Positions 16,383 through 24,999 of a stretch of DNA of 64,000 bases are shown in pieces. Each line of letters starts with the position of its first letter. Position 1 is the first letter of the stretch. The notes beneath the pieces are model-generated. The model was not told the origin of the DNA. It made no database searches and was given only the letters and a program-made list of their open reading frames with translations. The position numbers were made by a program, and so were the translations under genes. Location: contig NZ_CP070973.1 of assembly GCF_017086405.1 (NCBI RefSeq), positions 5,860,739-5,924,738 of the forward strand, read 5' to 3'. The DNA comes from Mycobacterium gordonae (GTDB lineage Bacteria > Actinomycetota > Actinomycetes > Mycobacteriales > Mycobacteriaceae).

Positions 16383-17591
16383 CTAGCTAGAGTCCCGGGC
16401 GGCCGGGCAGGACATGCACCGGGGTCCGCCGCGGCCGGTGCCCAGTTCCGAGCCGGCGATCGTGAGCACCTCAATGCCAGCGTCCTGCAGCCTGGTGTTG
16501 GTCGCGACATTGCGTTCGTAGGCGACGACCACACCGGGTGCCAGCGCGAGGGTGTTGTTGCCGTCGTCCCACTGTTCACGTTCGGCGATCACCGGGTCGC
16601 GCCCCGTGTCGACCACCCGCAGCTTTTCGACGCCGATCGCGCAGGCGGCCGCCTCCGCGAACGGTTGGGCGTCGTCGATCGCCACGCCGGCCTCGACGCG
16701 CCGCAGGGTGAAGGCCGAAAGTGAGTCGACGACATTGGCGTACATCACCATCGTGTCGGTGTCGACCATCGTGCACACGGTGTCCAGATGCATCTGCGCA
16801 CGCTTCTGGGCGATCGGCACGGCGAGCACGGTGTGGGCGAGGTCGTCGTCGAAGAGGCTGCGCGCCAACGCTTCTGCTCCCGCTGGCGTGGTCCGCTCCC
16901 CCACCCCCACCGCGATCACGCCCGGCGCCAGCAACAGCACATCCCCGCCCTCGACGGGTGCGGTACGCGACTCGTAGGCCCGCCGCACGCCGGTGAACCG
17001 GGGGTGGTGAGCGTAGATGATGTCGGTCAGCGACGCCTCCCGCCGACGCGCGCGCAGAGCCAGCGACGGGATCACCACCCGCGGCCCGATCCAGATCGAC
17101 GAGTCACGGGTGAACACCAGGTTCGGCAGCGGCTCGATGACGAAATCCGCACCGTGATGCATGCGCAGTACCAGCGACACCCCGGTGCGCGTGCTGGCCG
17201 GAAGCTCCTCGAAGGTCATGCCCGCAGTGAGCACGTCCGCCAGGGCGGCCGGCTCCAAACGCCGCAGATACTCCGAAAGCTGTTGCGCCAGAATAGGTCC
17301 GAGCCGTCTGGCATCAACGGCTGCTGCGACACCCTGCATCCGGGCGGCGCCGCTGTGCTGCAGCGCCTCGGCCAGCAGCTCAGACAGCAACAGCACCTCC
17401 ACACCGCGGCTGCGCAACAACTCGACGAACTGGTCATGCTCGTCCTGCGCTCGGGCTACCCAGGGCAGCCCGTCGAACAGCAACTGGTCGTTGTTGCTCG
17501 GGTTGAGCCGGCGCAGTTCGGCGCCCGGACGGTGCAGAATCGCGACCCGGAGCGCGCCCACCTCGGAATTGACTCCCAGCTCGACACCCAC
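16383..17591 (-). CDS. arcA: Arginine deiminase
   Basis: A 402-aa guanidino-group hydrolase converting L-arginine to citrulline and ammonia. Active-site segments are all visible: NLVFTRDSS (about 160), EGGDVLLLAPG (about 212), QMHLDTVCTMVD (about 265) and the C-terminal GGPRCMSCPA with the nucleophilic cysteine (about 394). Length is normal for the family. GTG start at 17591. The other ADI-pathway genes (ornithine carbamoyltransferase, carbamate kinase) are not adjacent, as in M. tuberculosis Rv1001. Confidence 0.93.
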   Translation of the reverse strand: MGVELGVNSEVGALRVAILHRPGAELRRLNPSNNDQLLFDGLPWVARAQDEHDQFVELLRSRGVEVLLLSELLAEALQHSGAARMQGVAAAVDARRLGPILAQQLSEYLRRLEPAALADVLTAGMTFEELPASTRTGVSLVLRMHHGADFVIEPLPNLVFTRDSSIWIGPRVVIPSLALRARRREASLTDIIYAHHPRFTGVRRAYESRTAPVEGGDVLLLAPGVIAVGVGERTTPAGAEALARSLFDDDLAHTVLAVPIAQKRAQMHLDTVCTMVDTDTMVMYANVVDSLSAFTLRRVEAGVAIDDAQPFAEAAACAIGVEKLRVVDTGRDPVIAEREQWDDGNNTLALAPGVVVAYERNVATNTRLQDAGIEVLTIAGSELGTGRGGPRCMSCPAARDSS

Positions 17592-17672
17592 ACCCCAAAC
17601 CGTAGCCGCGCGGTCCGTGTCCGGCGCGTCACACGCCGAACGATCGAACTGGTGTGCGATAGACTCGAATCC

Positions 17673-18281
17673 GTGGCGATCGCGGCGCAGGGCTCGCTAT
17701 TCGAGCACAACGAACGCAGACAACTCGGCGACGGCGCCTTCATCGACATCCGCGCTAATTGGCTGCGCGACGGCCCGATAGACGGCCTGGACCTGCTCGA
17801 GGCGCTGCTACACACCGTGCCGTGGCGGGCCGAGCGCCGGCAGATGTACGACCGGGTGGTCGATGTGCCCCGGCTGGTCAGTTTCCACGATCTGGCGGTA
17901 GAAGATCCGCCGCACCCAGCGCTGGCCCGGCTGCGGCGGCGCCTCAACGACATCTATGGCGGTGAGCTGGGTGAACCCTTCACCACCGTCGGATTGTGCT
18001 GCTACCGGGATGGTTCGGACAGCGTGGCGTGGCACGGCGACACGATCGGCCGCAGCAGCTCGCAGGACACCATGGTGGCGATCGTCAGCCTGGGGGCCAC
18101 CCGCACGTTTGCGATGCGGCGACGCGGCGGCGGCCCTTCGCTGCGGTTTCCGCTGGCGCACGGCGATCTGCTGGTGATGGGCGGCTCGTGCCAGCGCACC
18201 TGGGAGCATGCGGTTCCCAAGACGACCGGGGCGGCGGGCCCCAGGGTCAGCATCCAATTCCGGCCCCGGGACGTGCGCTAG
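17673..18281 (+). CDS. AlkB-like Fe(II)/2-oxoglutarate dioxygenase
   Basis: From the GTG at 17673 the protein is 202 aa. Iron ligands are recognisable as the HxD pair in VAWHGDTIG (about 131-139) and the distal His in WEHAVP (about 181). The 2-oxoglutarate-binding arginines lie in PRVSIQFRPR near the C-terminus. The family repairs alkylated nucleic-acid bases by oxidative demethylation. The in-frame sequence upstream of 17673 is antisense to arcA and not coding. Counterpart of Rv1000c by position. The stop overlaps the convergent lipoprotein stop by 4 nt. Confidence 0.85.
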   Translation: MAIAAQGSLFEHNERRQLGDGAFIDIRANWLRDGPIDGLDLLEALLHTVPWRAERRQMYDRVVDVPRLVSFHDLAVEDPPHPALARLRRRLNDIYGGELGEPFTTVGLCCYRDGSDSVAWHGDTIGRSSSQDTMVAIVSLGATRTFAMRRRGGGPSLRFPLAHGDLLVMGGSCQRTWEHAVPKTTGAAGPRVSIQFRPRDVR

Positions 18282-18937
18282 CCGCGGACCGCGTTCACCG
18301 CCTTGACCAGCAGGTCGCGCGCCCGCTGAGTATCGACCTTGGCCACCGGCTGGCCGGGAACCACCAGCGGGTTGGCGATGACGATCACCTGATAGTCACC
18401 GAATTGCGCGGAATAGTCGTAGAGCTCCCCGGTCCGCGGCGACCCCTGCACCAACGCCTGCAACACGCGGTGCACAGCCTGGGTGTGGACGCCGTCGATC
18501 TGCGGGGCATCGACGACCTCGATGGCGCCGCGCAGCTGAGCACCGGAAAACCCGACTTTGGCACAGTCCTTGCCGGGGTCACTGAGGGGCAGCGCTTTGG
18601 AGGTCTCTACCGCGATCGCCACGAAACGATTGCCGTTGCCCTCAGCGGAGATAGCCGCCATGTTGCCTTCCACGCCCGCCGGCATGTCGGGCCCGACGGC
18701 GGCTTTGGCGCAGTTCGGCGGGTCGAAGGTGAGCCCGTCGGGCAGCTTGCGGGAGGCGAAGAACTGCGGGTCGATCGCGCGGGGAGTGACGTCGGTGACC
18801 TTGAATTCCGGTCCGAAGCTCGACTTCACGTCCAAGATCTTCGCGATGTCGCCCTTGGCGGGCCTCGAGTGGTCCGCCCCCGGGGAGCAGCCGACGAGCA
18901 GGCACACCGAACACAGTGCGAGCACCAGCTTGAACAT
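18278..18937 (-). CDS. DUF5642-like lipoprotein, copy 1
   Basis: From the ATG at 18937 this is a 219-aa protein. The signal sequence ends in CLLVGC, a good lipobox, so it is an exported lipoprotein. The mature domain contains KVGFSGAQLRGAIEVVDAP and ends with RARDLLVKAVNAVRG. An in-frame TTG at 18955 is an alternative start. It is clearly related to the protein encoded directly upstream (ending ADLLVKTVSTLRG), so the two are tandem paralogues. Family name is from memory; function unknown. Confidence 0.68.
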   Translation of the reverse strand: MFKLVLALCSVCLLVGCSPGADHSRPAKGDIAKILDVKSSFGPEFKVTDVTPRAIDPQFFASRKLPDGLTFDPPNCAKAAVGPDMPAGVEGNMAAISAEGNGNRFVAIAVETSKALPLSDPGKDCAKVGFSGAQLRGAIEVVDAPQIDGVHTQAVHRVLQALVQGSPRTGELYDYSAQFGDYQVIVIANPLVVPGQPVAKVDTQRARDLLVKAVNAVRG

Positions 18938-18964
18938 CGTGGCCAATCTACCCAACCCCGATGC

Positions 18965-19636
18965 TCAGCCGCGCAACGTAGAGACCGTTTTGACCAGTAG
19001 ATCTGCGGCGAACTGCGCCGGTAGCGGCGGCAACATCGATCCGGGATCGGTGGTGAGTGTGGTGAACGCGTAGTAGCCACCCAGGTAGGCAATGAATGTG
19101 TATGCGCGTGAATCGATTTCGCTGCCCGACTCGGCGGCGGCGCGGATGTCGGCAACCATGCCAAGGGTCTGCGCGCCGTCCACCGGCGGCGCGTCGATGA
19201 GCCCCACACTCACCTGGGTGCGCCCGGCGGCCAGGTCCCAGTGCGCGCAGGCGGCCACGACGTCGCGGGCCAGTGCCACCGGCGTCGCCACGACGACCGC
19301 GTCGACGATTCCGCCCGACCCTGAGCCGGAGACACCCTGCGCGGGCTGATCGCGCCCGGCCGCCGGATCGGCCAGCGCCATGCAGTCGGGCGGGTTTGCC
19401 ACCGTCGGGTCGCCAAGGCCCCAGATGACGCGGGGCGAGGAGGCACGGGCGATGTTGGACGACTCGTAATCGGGCGGCAACTCCCGACCCACGCGGCGGA
19501 TGTTGGCGGGGGTGATGCCTCCCGGCGCCGGCGCAGCCGCCGGAGAGGACGAGGTCACCGAGGGAGTCGGCGCGGGCGATGCCGCGCAGGCTGCCGGCAC
19601 CAAGGCCGACAGCAGGCCAAACCAGAACGGCCGCAT
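18965..19636 (-). CDS. DUF5642-like lipoprotein, copy 2
   Basis: A 223-aa exported protein. The N-terminus is a short hydrophobic signal followed by VPAAC, a lipobox with Cys17, then a Ser/Pro-rich spacer typical of mycobacterial lipoproteins. The mature region shares layout with copy 1: a Pro-Pro-Asp-Cys segment (NPPDCMALAD) aligned with PPNCAKA of copy 1, and the same C-terminal helix. Start ATG at 19636, and only 27 nt separate its stop from the next start, so both copies are probably co-transcribed. No catalytic motif is visible. Confidence 0.66.
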   Translation of the reverse strand: MRPFWFGLLSALVPAACAASPAPTPSVTSSSPAAAPAPGGITPANIRRVGRELPPDYESSNIARASSPRVIWGLGDPTVANPPDCMALADPAAGRDQPAQGVSGSGSGGIVDAVVVATPVALARDVVAACAHWDLAAGRTQVSVGLIDAPPVDGAQTLGMVADIRAAAESGSEIDSRAYTFIAYLGGYYAFTTLTTDPGSMLPPLPAQFAADLLVKTVSTLRG

Positions 19637-19673
19637 GCCCGTTCATATCACGGCAACACGGCCGCAGCTCTGA

Positions 19674-20669
19674 TCAACTCACCACCTCGATCACCTGTCG
19701 GGCGACCTTTCTGATCTGTTCCTCCATGGCACGCCCGAAACCCGGCTTGCGCGGCACATCGATGACGGTGGTGATGACGCCGATGTCCTCGCGCTGCCAG
19801 ACCGCGCCGTGCTGGTCCATGATGGTGCGCATCGGCAGGTTGTCGGAAAGCATTCGCGCAGAGAATCTTTCGACACCGTCCACCCGGGCGGCCACGGCCA
19901 GCGCACCGATCAGAAACGTTCCGATCCCTCGGCCCTGATACGCGTCGGCCACCGTGAAGGCGATCTCGGCGATCGTCGGATCCTTCTCGTCGCGGACAAA
20001 ACGGGCGTCGGCCACCGGGTCGCTGCCGTCGACCATGACCCACACGAAGTGGTCGACGTAGTCGACCTCGGCCAGGTAGTGCATCATCGCCAGGCTGGGC
20101 ACCCGCGCGGACATGAAGCGCCGGTAGATCGTCTCGCTGGAAAAGTGGACGTGCCCGTGCACGGTGCGTTCGCTGTCGCCGGGCAGGACGGGACGCAGCA
20201 TCAGCTCGCTGCCGTCGCGCATCTGAACCGGGATCGGTGCGATGAAAGCAGCCAGACGCTGCCGGACGGTGCGGACCAGCCGGTCCATGATCCCGGGGAT
20301 ATGCACCATCTGGGTCAAGGCGTCTTTGCCGCCGATCCAGCCGGTCAGCGGTTCGAGCGTGGTGACCGTCGCGGTGCGCGGAATGTCGCGGAGCAACGCG
20401 ATCTCCCCGACGATCATGCCGGGCACCAACTGTTCGACGATCACCGTGTCGTCCTCGCCGACGTGCATCACCTCGGCGCTGCCCGAGTTGATCAGCAGGA
20501 AGGAGACGGCGTGCTCCCCCTGGCGCATCAGCATCTGCCCGGCCGGGGCCTGCAGCGGGGCAAGACAGGACGCCAGCGGTAGCAGATCCTCGGTTGGACA
20601 ACCTTTGAAGATGTCCATTCCCGCGAGTTCTTCGGCCCCCACGACGCCCAATTCGGCCATCCCGTCCAT
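19674..20669 (-). CDS. cAMP-regulated protein lysine acetyltransferase (cNMP-GNAT fusion)
   Basis: A 331-aa protein. Residues about 15-135 are a cyclic-nucleotide-binding domain with the phosphate-binding segment GEIALLRDIPRTATV. Residues about 150-325 form a GNAT acetyltransferase with the acetyl-CoA loop AYQGRGIGTFLIGAL. The M. tuberculosis (Rv0998) and M. smegmatis orthologues acetylate acyl-CoA synthetases such as Acs and FadD proteins, with activity opened by cAMP binding. All expected parts are present. ATG start at 20669, divergent from the methyltransferase gene. Confidence 0.9.
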   Translation of the reverse strand: MDGMAELGVVGAEELAGMDIFKGCPTEDLLPLASCLAPLQAPAGQMLMRQGEHAVSFLLINSGSAEVMHVGEDDTVIVEQLVPGMIVGEIALLRDIPRTATVTTLEPLTGWIGGKDALTQMVHIPGIMDRLVRTVRQRLAAFIAPIPVQMRDGSELMLRPVLPGDSERTVHGHVHFSSETIYRRFMSARVPSLAMMHYLAEVDYVDHFVWVMVDGSDPVADARFVRDEKDPTIAEIAFTVADAYQGRGIGTFLIGALAVAARVDGVERFSARMLSDNLPMRTIMDQHGAVWQREDIGVITTVIDVPRKPGFGRAMEEQIRKVARQVIEVVS

Positions 20670-20803
20670 GCTTAACCCAGCTTGGGTCCGATCCGCCCCA
20701 GGTTATGGCGTCGGCTACCGCCCCTGCAAGGAGCGCCGCGGCACTCGCACTAGCCTGGCAGCAGGTCGCCAGTCAGACCCAAGACTCCCGAAACGGACCA
20801 GAG

Positions 20804-21550
20804 ATGATCGACAACCAGGACCGGGTCGAATTGACCCGCAGTCTGCTCAACAAGCCCGCGACGTTGCGGCACGGCTACCTCGACGTGTTGGGCGAATCGA
20901 CCGCTGCTCCGGTTCCCACGTTTGCTCAACGGGCCATGAATAGCCCGTTCGTCGCCACCGTGTACGAAGGGCTGTGGCGCCCGACGTCTTTCTATCTGGC
21001 CAGCGGCGTCACCACGCAGGCCGAGGAGCGCCGCGCGGCAACCGCCCTGCACCTGCGCAGCGCCAAGAGGTTGCTCGACGTGGCTTGCGGCCCAGGCAAT
21101 TTCACCGCGCCGCTGGCCGCACAACTGTCCACCGGCAGTCTTGCGGTGGGGTTCGACATTTCCGAGCCGATGCTGACCCGGGCCGTGCAGGACAACAGCG
21201 GACCACGGACCTGTTACGTGCGCGGCGATGCGCGCGAGTTGCCGTTCGGCGACGAGACCTTCGATGCCGTTTGCTGTTTCGGTGCGCTCTACCTGATACC
21301 CGAGCCGTTCCGGGTCGCCCACGAGATGATCCGGGTGCTGCGGCCCGGCGGACGGATCGCCATCCTGACCAGTTACGCCGGCCAGCCACCGCCGATCAAC
21401 CTGGCCCTCAACACCACAGCGCGCCTGATCGGGCTCACCATGTTTGACAAGGACGCCTTCGTCGACCTGTTCACCGAGGCCAGGTTGATCGATGTCGAAC
21501 AGCAGACGCAGCGTGCGCTGCAGTTCGTCACGGGGGCCAAACCGGAGTAG
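20804..21550 (+). CDS. Class I SAM-dependent methyltransferase
   Basis: From the ATG at 20804 the protein is 248 aa. Motif I is LLDVACGPGNFTAPL, motif II VGFDISEPML, and the post-motif region reads FDAVCCFGALYLIPEP then IRVLRPGGRIAIL, a complete UbiE/COQ5-like fold. The substrate is not evident; proteins of this kind in mycobacteria methylate lipids, quinones or small molecules. An in-frame ATG at 20705 would add 33 poorly conserved residues. Convergent with the small gene ending at 21553. Confidence 0.75.
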   Translation: MIDNQDRVELTRSLLNKPATLRHGYLDVLGESTAAPVPTFAQRAMNSPFVATVYEGLWRPTSFYLASGVTTQAEERRAATALHLRSAKRLLDVACGPGNFTAPLAAQLSTGSLAVGFDISEPMLTRAVQDNSGPRTCYVRGDARELPFGDETFDAVCCFGALYLIPEPFRVAHEMIRVLRPGGRIAILTSYAGQPPPINLALNTTARLIGLTMFDKDAFVDLFTEARLIDVEQQTQRALQFVTGAKPE

Positions 21551-21552
21551 CG

Positions 21553-21798
21553 CTACGACGCGGCGGCCTCGCAGACACCGAACAACCGGACCACCGGGGT
21601 ACCGGCTTCATATTCCAGCACCCGCGGCCGTGCCCCTTGCGACGTCAGGGTGATCATCATGGGTTGCCCGCTGCGCTGCGACATCTGCACGCATTCGACC
21701 TCGAAGAGGCGGAATCTGCCGCCGTCTGGGATGGCCAGCGAATAGCCGGGTTCGACGGACTCGGCAGGGACCTTCTGCAAGTAGTACTTGGTGCTCAT
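21553..21798 (-). CDS. Conserved hypothetical protein, 81 aa
   Basis: A small soluble protein with a beta-rich pattern, no signal peptide and one Cys near the middle. Segments such as YSLAIPDGGRFRLFEVECV and GARPRVLEYEAGTPV look like a compact beta barrel. I do not recognise a family with a known function. ATG start at 21798; ends 2 nt from the convergent methyltransferase stop. The codon pattern matches the neighbours, so it is probably genuine. Confidence 0.55.
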   Translation of the reverse strand: MSTKYYLQKVPAESVEPGYSLAIPDGGRFRLFEVECVQMSQRSGQPMMITLTSQGARPRVLEYEAGTPVVRLFGVCEAAAS

Positions 21799-21902
21799 CC
21801 CATGAGGCTAGGGCCGGATCACGACACACTCCGGTGCCGAAACACGGTCTCAGTGATTGCTCAGCGGAATTTTGGAACTTCATCAGGCTCCGCGCCGCAC
21901 GG

Positions 21903-22396
21903 TCAGGTCGACGGAACCGAACGCACCGTGATCACATCGCGCAGCGGGTCGGGCGAGGTTGCCATCTCGCCCACAAAGGGGTGCGAAAACTCAAGGACGA
22001 GAACCCGGCTCGCCACCACCAGTACGCCCACGGTCACGACCGTCACGCTGTGGATCCGGGGATGCGCGACGCCCGGATTCGGTCGGCGTCGGGCTGGTCG
22101 GACGCGGTGAGGTCCCTGGCCAGCTGGATCCCGGCCGTGTCTTCATCGCGGGCCTGGGCGTCCTCGGTGCTGATCTGGCTCCACATGCCGGAGACGACGA
22201 CACCGATGAAGAACGGCTAGACGTAGCCGACGATCCCATACGCGAACCGGATGGCATCGTTGTGGTCACCGGCGCCGAGCTGGGGAAACTTGCTTCGGAC
22301 CAGTTGGCGGACCAGCACCGCGCCGCTGGCGATGAGGACGACCAGCAGAATCAGCAGAAGCCACGATCACACATTGGCGACGATCCAACTGCTCAC
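21903..22396 (-). pseudogene. Decayed DUF4239-type membrane protein gene
   Basis: Starting from a GTG at 22396 behind a strong ribosome site (GGAAGGAGGGG), the frame reads a DUF4239-like N-terminus: LLLILLVVLIASGAVLVRQL, then SKFPQLGAGDHNDAIRFAYG and MWSQISTEDAQARDEDTAG. It is interrupted by TGA at codon 10 (22369-22367) and TAG at codon 60 (22219-22217). After LARDLTASDQPDADRIR the frame is lost, and the middle third of the family is missing. The family C-terminus (EFSHPFVGEMATSPDPL) reappears in another frame and ends at 21903. Two nonsense changes plus an internal deletion/frameshift rule out a functional product. Confidence 0.82.
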
Positions 22397-22471
22397 TCGC
22401 CACCCCTCCTTCCCCCAAGGCAACGACTCTAGCCAGTAGTTTTATCTCGTGGTGGATTTCTGGAGCGTGCG

Positions 22472-23014
22472 ATGAGCGTCGCCGGGTTCGTTCTCGGCTT
22501 GGTCGCGACCGTCCTCGCGGTGATTTCGCTGGGTTGGCAGCTGGCCGCCTACCGGCAACAGCGACCCCGTCCGAGACTCAAGCCCGTAATCGGACGGCTG
22601 ACGACCGACGGGCTGGTGACCAATGACGCCAGTTGCGACGTGCGCGAGTCACTGGCCGCCGTCGCGGACCAGCTCGAGGACATTCCGCTCATCATCGGCG
22701 TCAGGGTGGTCAATGCGGGCCGGGCCCCGTTTCAGGTCGCGGGCTGGGCCATCCGCACCGATCCCGACGGGACCTCGCTGGTGCCGGTCGAGAAGCCGAT
22801 TGCCGGCGACGACGTTCCCTGTGAGATCCCGCCCCAGGGCAGCGCCGTCTTCCTCACCGAGTTTCGGCACGCACAACGGTTCGCCACTGCCGCGCAGAAC
22901 GCCGCTGGCAGCGAAGACCCGTCACCGCGCATCGTGCTGACCGTATCCTCGGGTGCGCGCACCTACCGCACCAAACCCATTGCACCCGAACTATTTTCAC
23001 TCGAATCAGCGTAA
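22472..23014 (+). CDS. Membrane-anchored hypothetical protein
   Basis: A 180-aa protein with one N-terminal membrane helix (about residues 3-24) followed by a basic patch (YRQQRPRPRLKP) and a beta-rich domain with IIGVRVVNAGRAPFQVAGW, reminiscent of small Ig-like folds. No function can be assigned. ATG start at 22472, 75 nt from the start of the divergent pseudogene. Its last 9 bases overlap the stop of the convergent PAS-phosphatase gene. Confidence 0.6.
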   Translation: MSVAGFVLGLVATVLAVISLGWQLAAYRQQRPRPRLKPVIGRLTTDGLVTNDASCDVRESLAAVADQLEDIPLIIGVRVVNAGRAPFQVAGWAIRTDPDGTSLVPVEKPIAGDDVPCEIPPQGSAVFLTEFRHAQRFATAAQNAAGSEDPSPRIVLTVSSGARTYRTKPIAPELFSLESA

Positions 23015-24949
23015 CGGCGGGTCGACCGCCACCTCAGTCGTAGGCAACCCCACCATGGCGAGGATGTCGTGTGCGGGGCCACCGGGCACCGCGACGAGGG
23101 TGCACAGGGTGTGCTGGCGATCGGCACGTTCGCATGCGTCGGCGAGCACACTGACGGCGGCGGAGCCCAGATGGGTGACCGCGCTCAAATCGACCATAAC
23201 CGACCTGGTGCCGGCCCTGCTGAGTGCCGAAAGTGCCTCTGCCAGTTCCGGTGCGGCGAGGGTATCGACATCTCCGACGACGACGATGTAGTCGTCATCG
23301 CAGGTGCCGACGTCGAATGTGGTCGGCGTAGAGGCCCGTGGCGCCGGCACGGCCAACTCGGTAAAGACCGACGGCCGCGTCAGCAGTTGAGTAGCCGTGG
23401 CTGTAGTGCCCTCCGCGCCGTGTCTGATGACCAAGTCAGGCACCGCCGCTTGGGCGATGAACAGACCACGGCCCCGGCGGGCGTCGCTGTCGGTTGGCTT
23501 CCAGGTGCCGGAATCCGCCACCACCACCCGTACCCGACCATTTTCGTTGAGTTCCGCGTCAATGGTGAAGTCACCGGGAGATGCTGTGGCATAGGCATGT
23601 TCGGCCACGTTGGCGACAAGTTCGCTGACGGCGTGCACGAGGGACAGGGTGTTGCCGGCGTCGGCCCCCAACCCCGCCAGCCACTGACGCAGCCTCGCCC
23701 GCACCGTGCGCTCGGCGGTCTCGTCCGCCCGGCCTTCGACGTGGAACGACGGTGGAGCAGTGCGGCGCTGGGCGGCGAGCAGCGTGATGTCGTCGCTGTA
23801 TCCGGTGGCGCGCACCAATAACTCCACCGCCTGCGAACACAGCCTGTCCACCCCCGTCTGGGCCGGATCGAGCGGAAAGATCTTCCCGCTGAGGACCCGG
23901 ACCGCCATGTCGGCGACTTCGGCGGAACTGGCGGCGAGTTCGCGACCGGGCCGTTCGATGATCCCGTCGCTGTAGAGCATCACCACGTCCCCCACCGCCA
24001 GAGTTGCCCTCCGGGTGCCGAAACCACGACCGCTGCCCAGCGGGCCCGCTCCGGAAGGCTGCAGATAGTGCGCCTTGCCGACAGCGGTGATGACCAGCGG
24101 TAGCGGATGGCCGGCGGTGCAATATTCGACTTCCCCGGTTGCCGTGTCGAACCGGGCGACACACAAGGTGGCCGACCTCGCCCCCGGGATTTCCGCGATG
24201 AACCGGTCCACGGCTGACAGGGCGTCGACAATGCTTGCGCCGGTGTGAAGTTGCATTCTGACCGCGGTGCGCAGTTGAGCCATCACCGCCGCAGCGTGCA
24301 CCCCATGCCCCACCACGTCCCCGACCACCAGCAGCAATCGCCCTGCGGGATCGGTGAGCGCGTCGAACCAGTCACCACCGGCAGCGGTGTCCTGCGTCGC
24401 CACCAGATACGTGGCGGCGATCTCAGCGCCGGGCACCACCGGCAAACTCGACGAAAGCAGCGCGCGCTGCATGACGTCGGCCGCGGCACGCACCGACTGA
24501 TACCGACCCGCCATTTCGCGGGCCCGCTCTTCGGCAGCCAGCCGGGCCCGTACCGACTCGGTCGTATCCGCGCCGACGATCAGGACACCGGTGATCTCGC
24601 CCCGTCGACCGCGCTGTGGAACCGCGGTGATGTCGACAAAACGTTCCCGAATTCCGGTCCCGTCCAGGTCGACCTGGACACGCACGTCGGCGATGCGCAG
24701 CGGTTCACCGGTCTGATAGACGCGGTCGTACATGTCGAGAATGCCTTGCTCACGAAGCTCGGGTCCGAAGTCGTCGGCGGCCACCCCCAGCAGCGCGTTC
24801 GGGTAGAAGGCGCGATGCGCCGCGTTGCAGGCCACCAGCCGCAGCCGGGGTCCGTCCAGCGCGCAGGCGATCACCGGCAGGCTGTCAAAGGTCGCGCGCA
24901 CCGCGCCGTCACCGCCACAGCTGCGGTCGACGTCATCGTCGGCACTCAT
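23006..24949 (-). CDS. PAS-SpoIIE phosphatase-HATPase-STAS fusion, Rv1364c-like sigma-factor regulator
   Basis: From the ATG at 24949 the protein is 647 aa and combines four regulatory parts. A PAS domain (about 20-140) is followed by an RsbU/PP2C phosphatase (about 175-395) with acidic residues in AGGDWFDA, LVVGDVVGHG, LYSDGIIE and YSDDIT. An RsbW-like HATPase kinase (about 410-530) has SELVANVAEHAY and VVVADSG, and a C-terminal STAS domain (about 545-645) has VDLSAVTHLGSAAVSVL. The arrangement and length match M. tuberculosis Rv1364c, which governs the SigF partner switch. The STAS phospho-acceptor Ser is retained although the usual preceding Asp is Gly. No sigma gene is adjacent. Lies 50 bp downstream of the AraC regulator on the same strand. 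Confidence 0.88.
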   Translation of the reverse strand: MSADDDVDRSCGGDGAVRATFDSLPVIACALDGPRLRLVACNAAHRAFYPNALLGVAADDFGPELREQGILDMYDRVYQTGEPLRIADVRVQVDLDGTGIRERFVDITAVPQRGRRGEITGVLIVGADTTESVRARLAAEERAREMAGRYQSVRAAADVMQRALLSSSLPVVPGAEIAATYLVATQDTAAGGDWFDALTDPAGRLLLVVGDVVGHGVHAAAVMAQLRTAVRMQLHTGASIVDALSAVDRFIAEIPGARSATLCVARFDTATGEVEYCTAGHPLPLVITAVGKAHYLQPSGAGPLGSGRGFGTRRATLAVGDVVMLYSDGIIERPGRELAASSAEVADMAVRVLSGKIFPLDPAQTGVDRLCSQAVELLVRATGYSDDITLLAAQRRTAPPSFHVEGRADETAERTVRARLRQWLAGLGADAGNTLSLVHAVSELVANVAEHAYATASPGDFTIDAELNENGRVRVVVADSGTWKPTDSDARRGRGLFIAQAAVPDLVIRHGAEGTTATATQLLTRPSVFTELAVPAPRASTPTTFDVGTCDDDYIVVVGDVDTLAAPELAEALSALSRAGTRSVMVDLSAVTHLGSAAVSVLADACERADRQHTLCTLVAVPGGPAHDILAMVGLPTTEVAVDPPLR

Positions 24950-24999
24950 CGCACCCCTGTACCCCTGGCGCTGCAATTCCCACTCGGCAGGGGCGCCGC

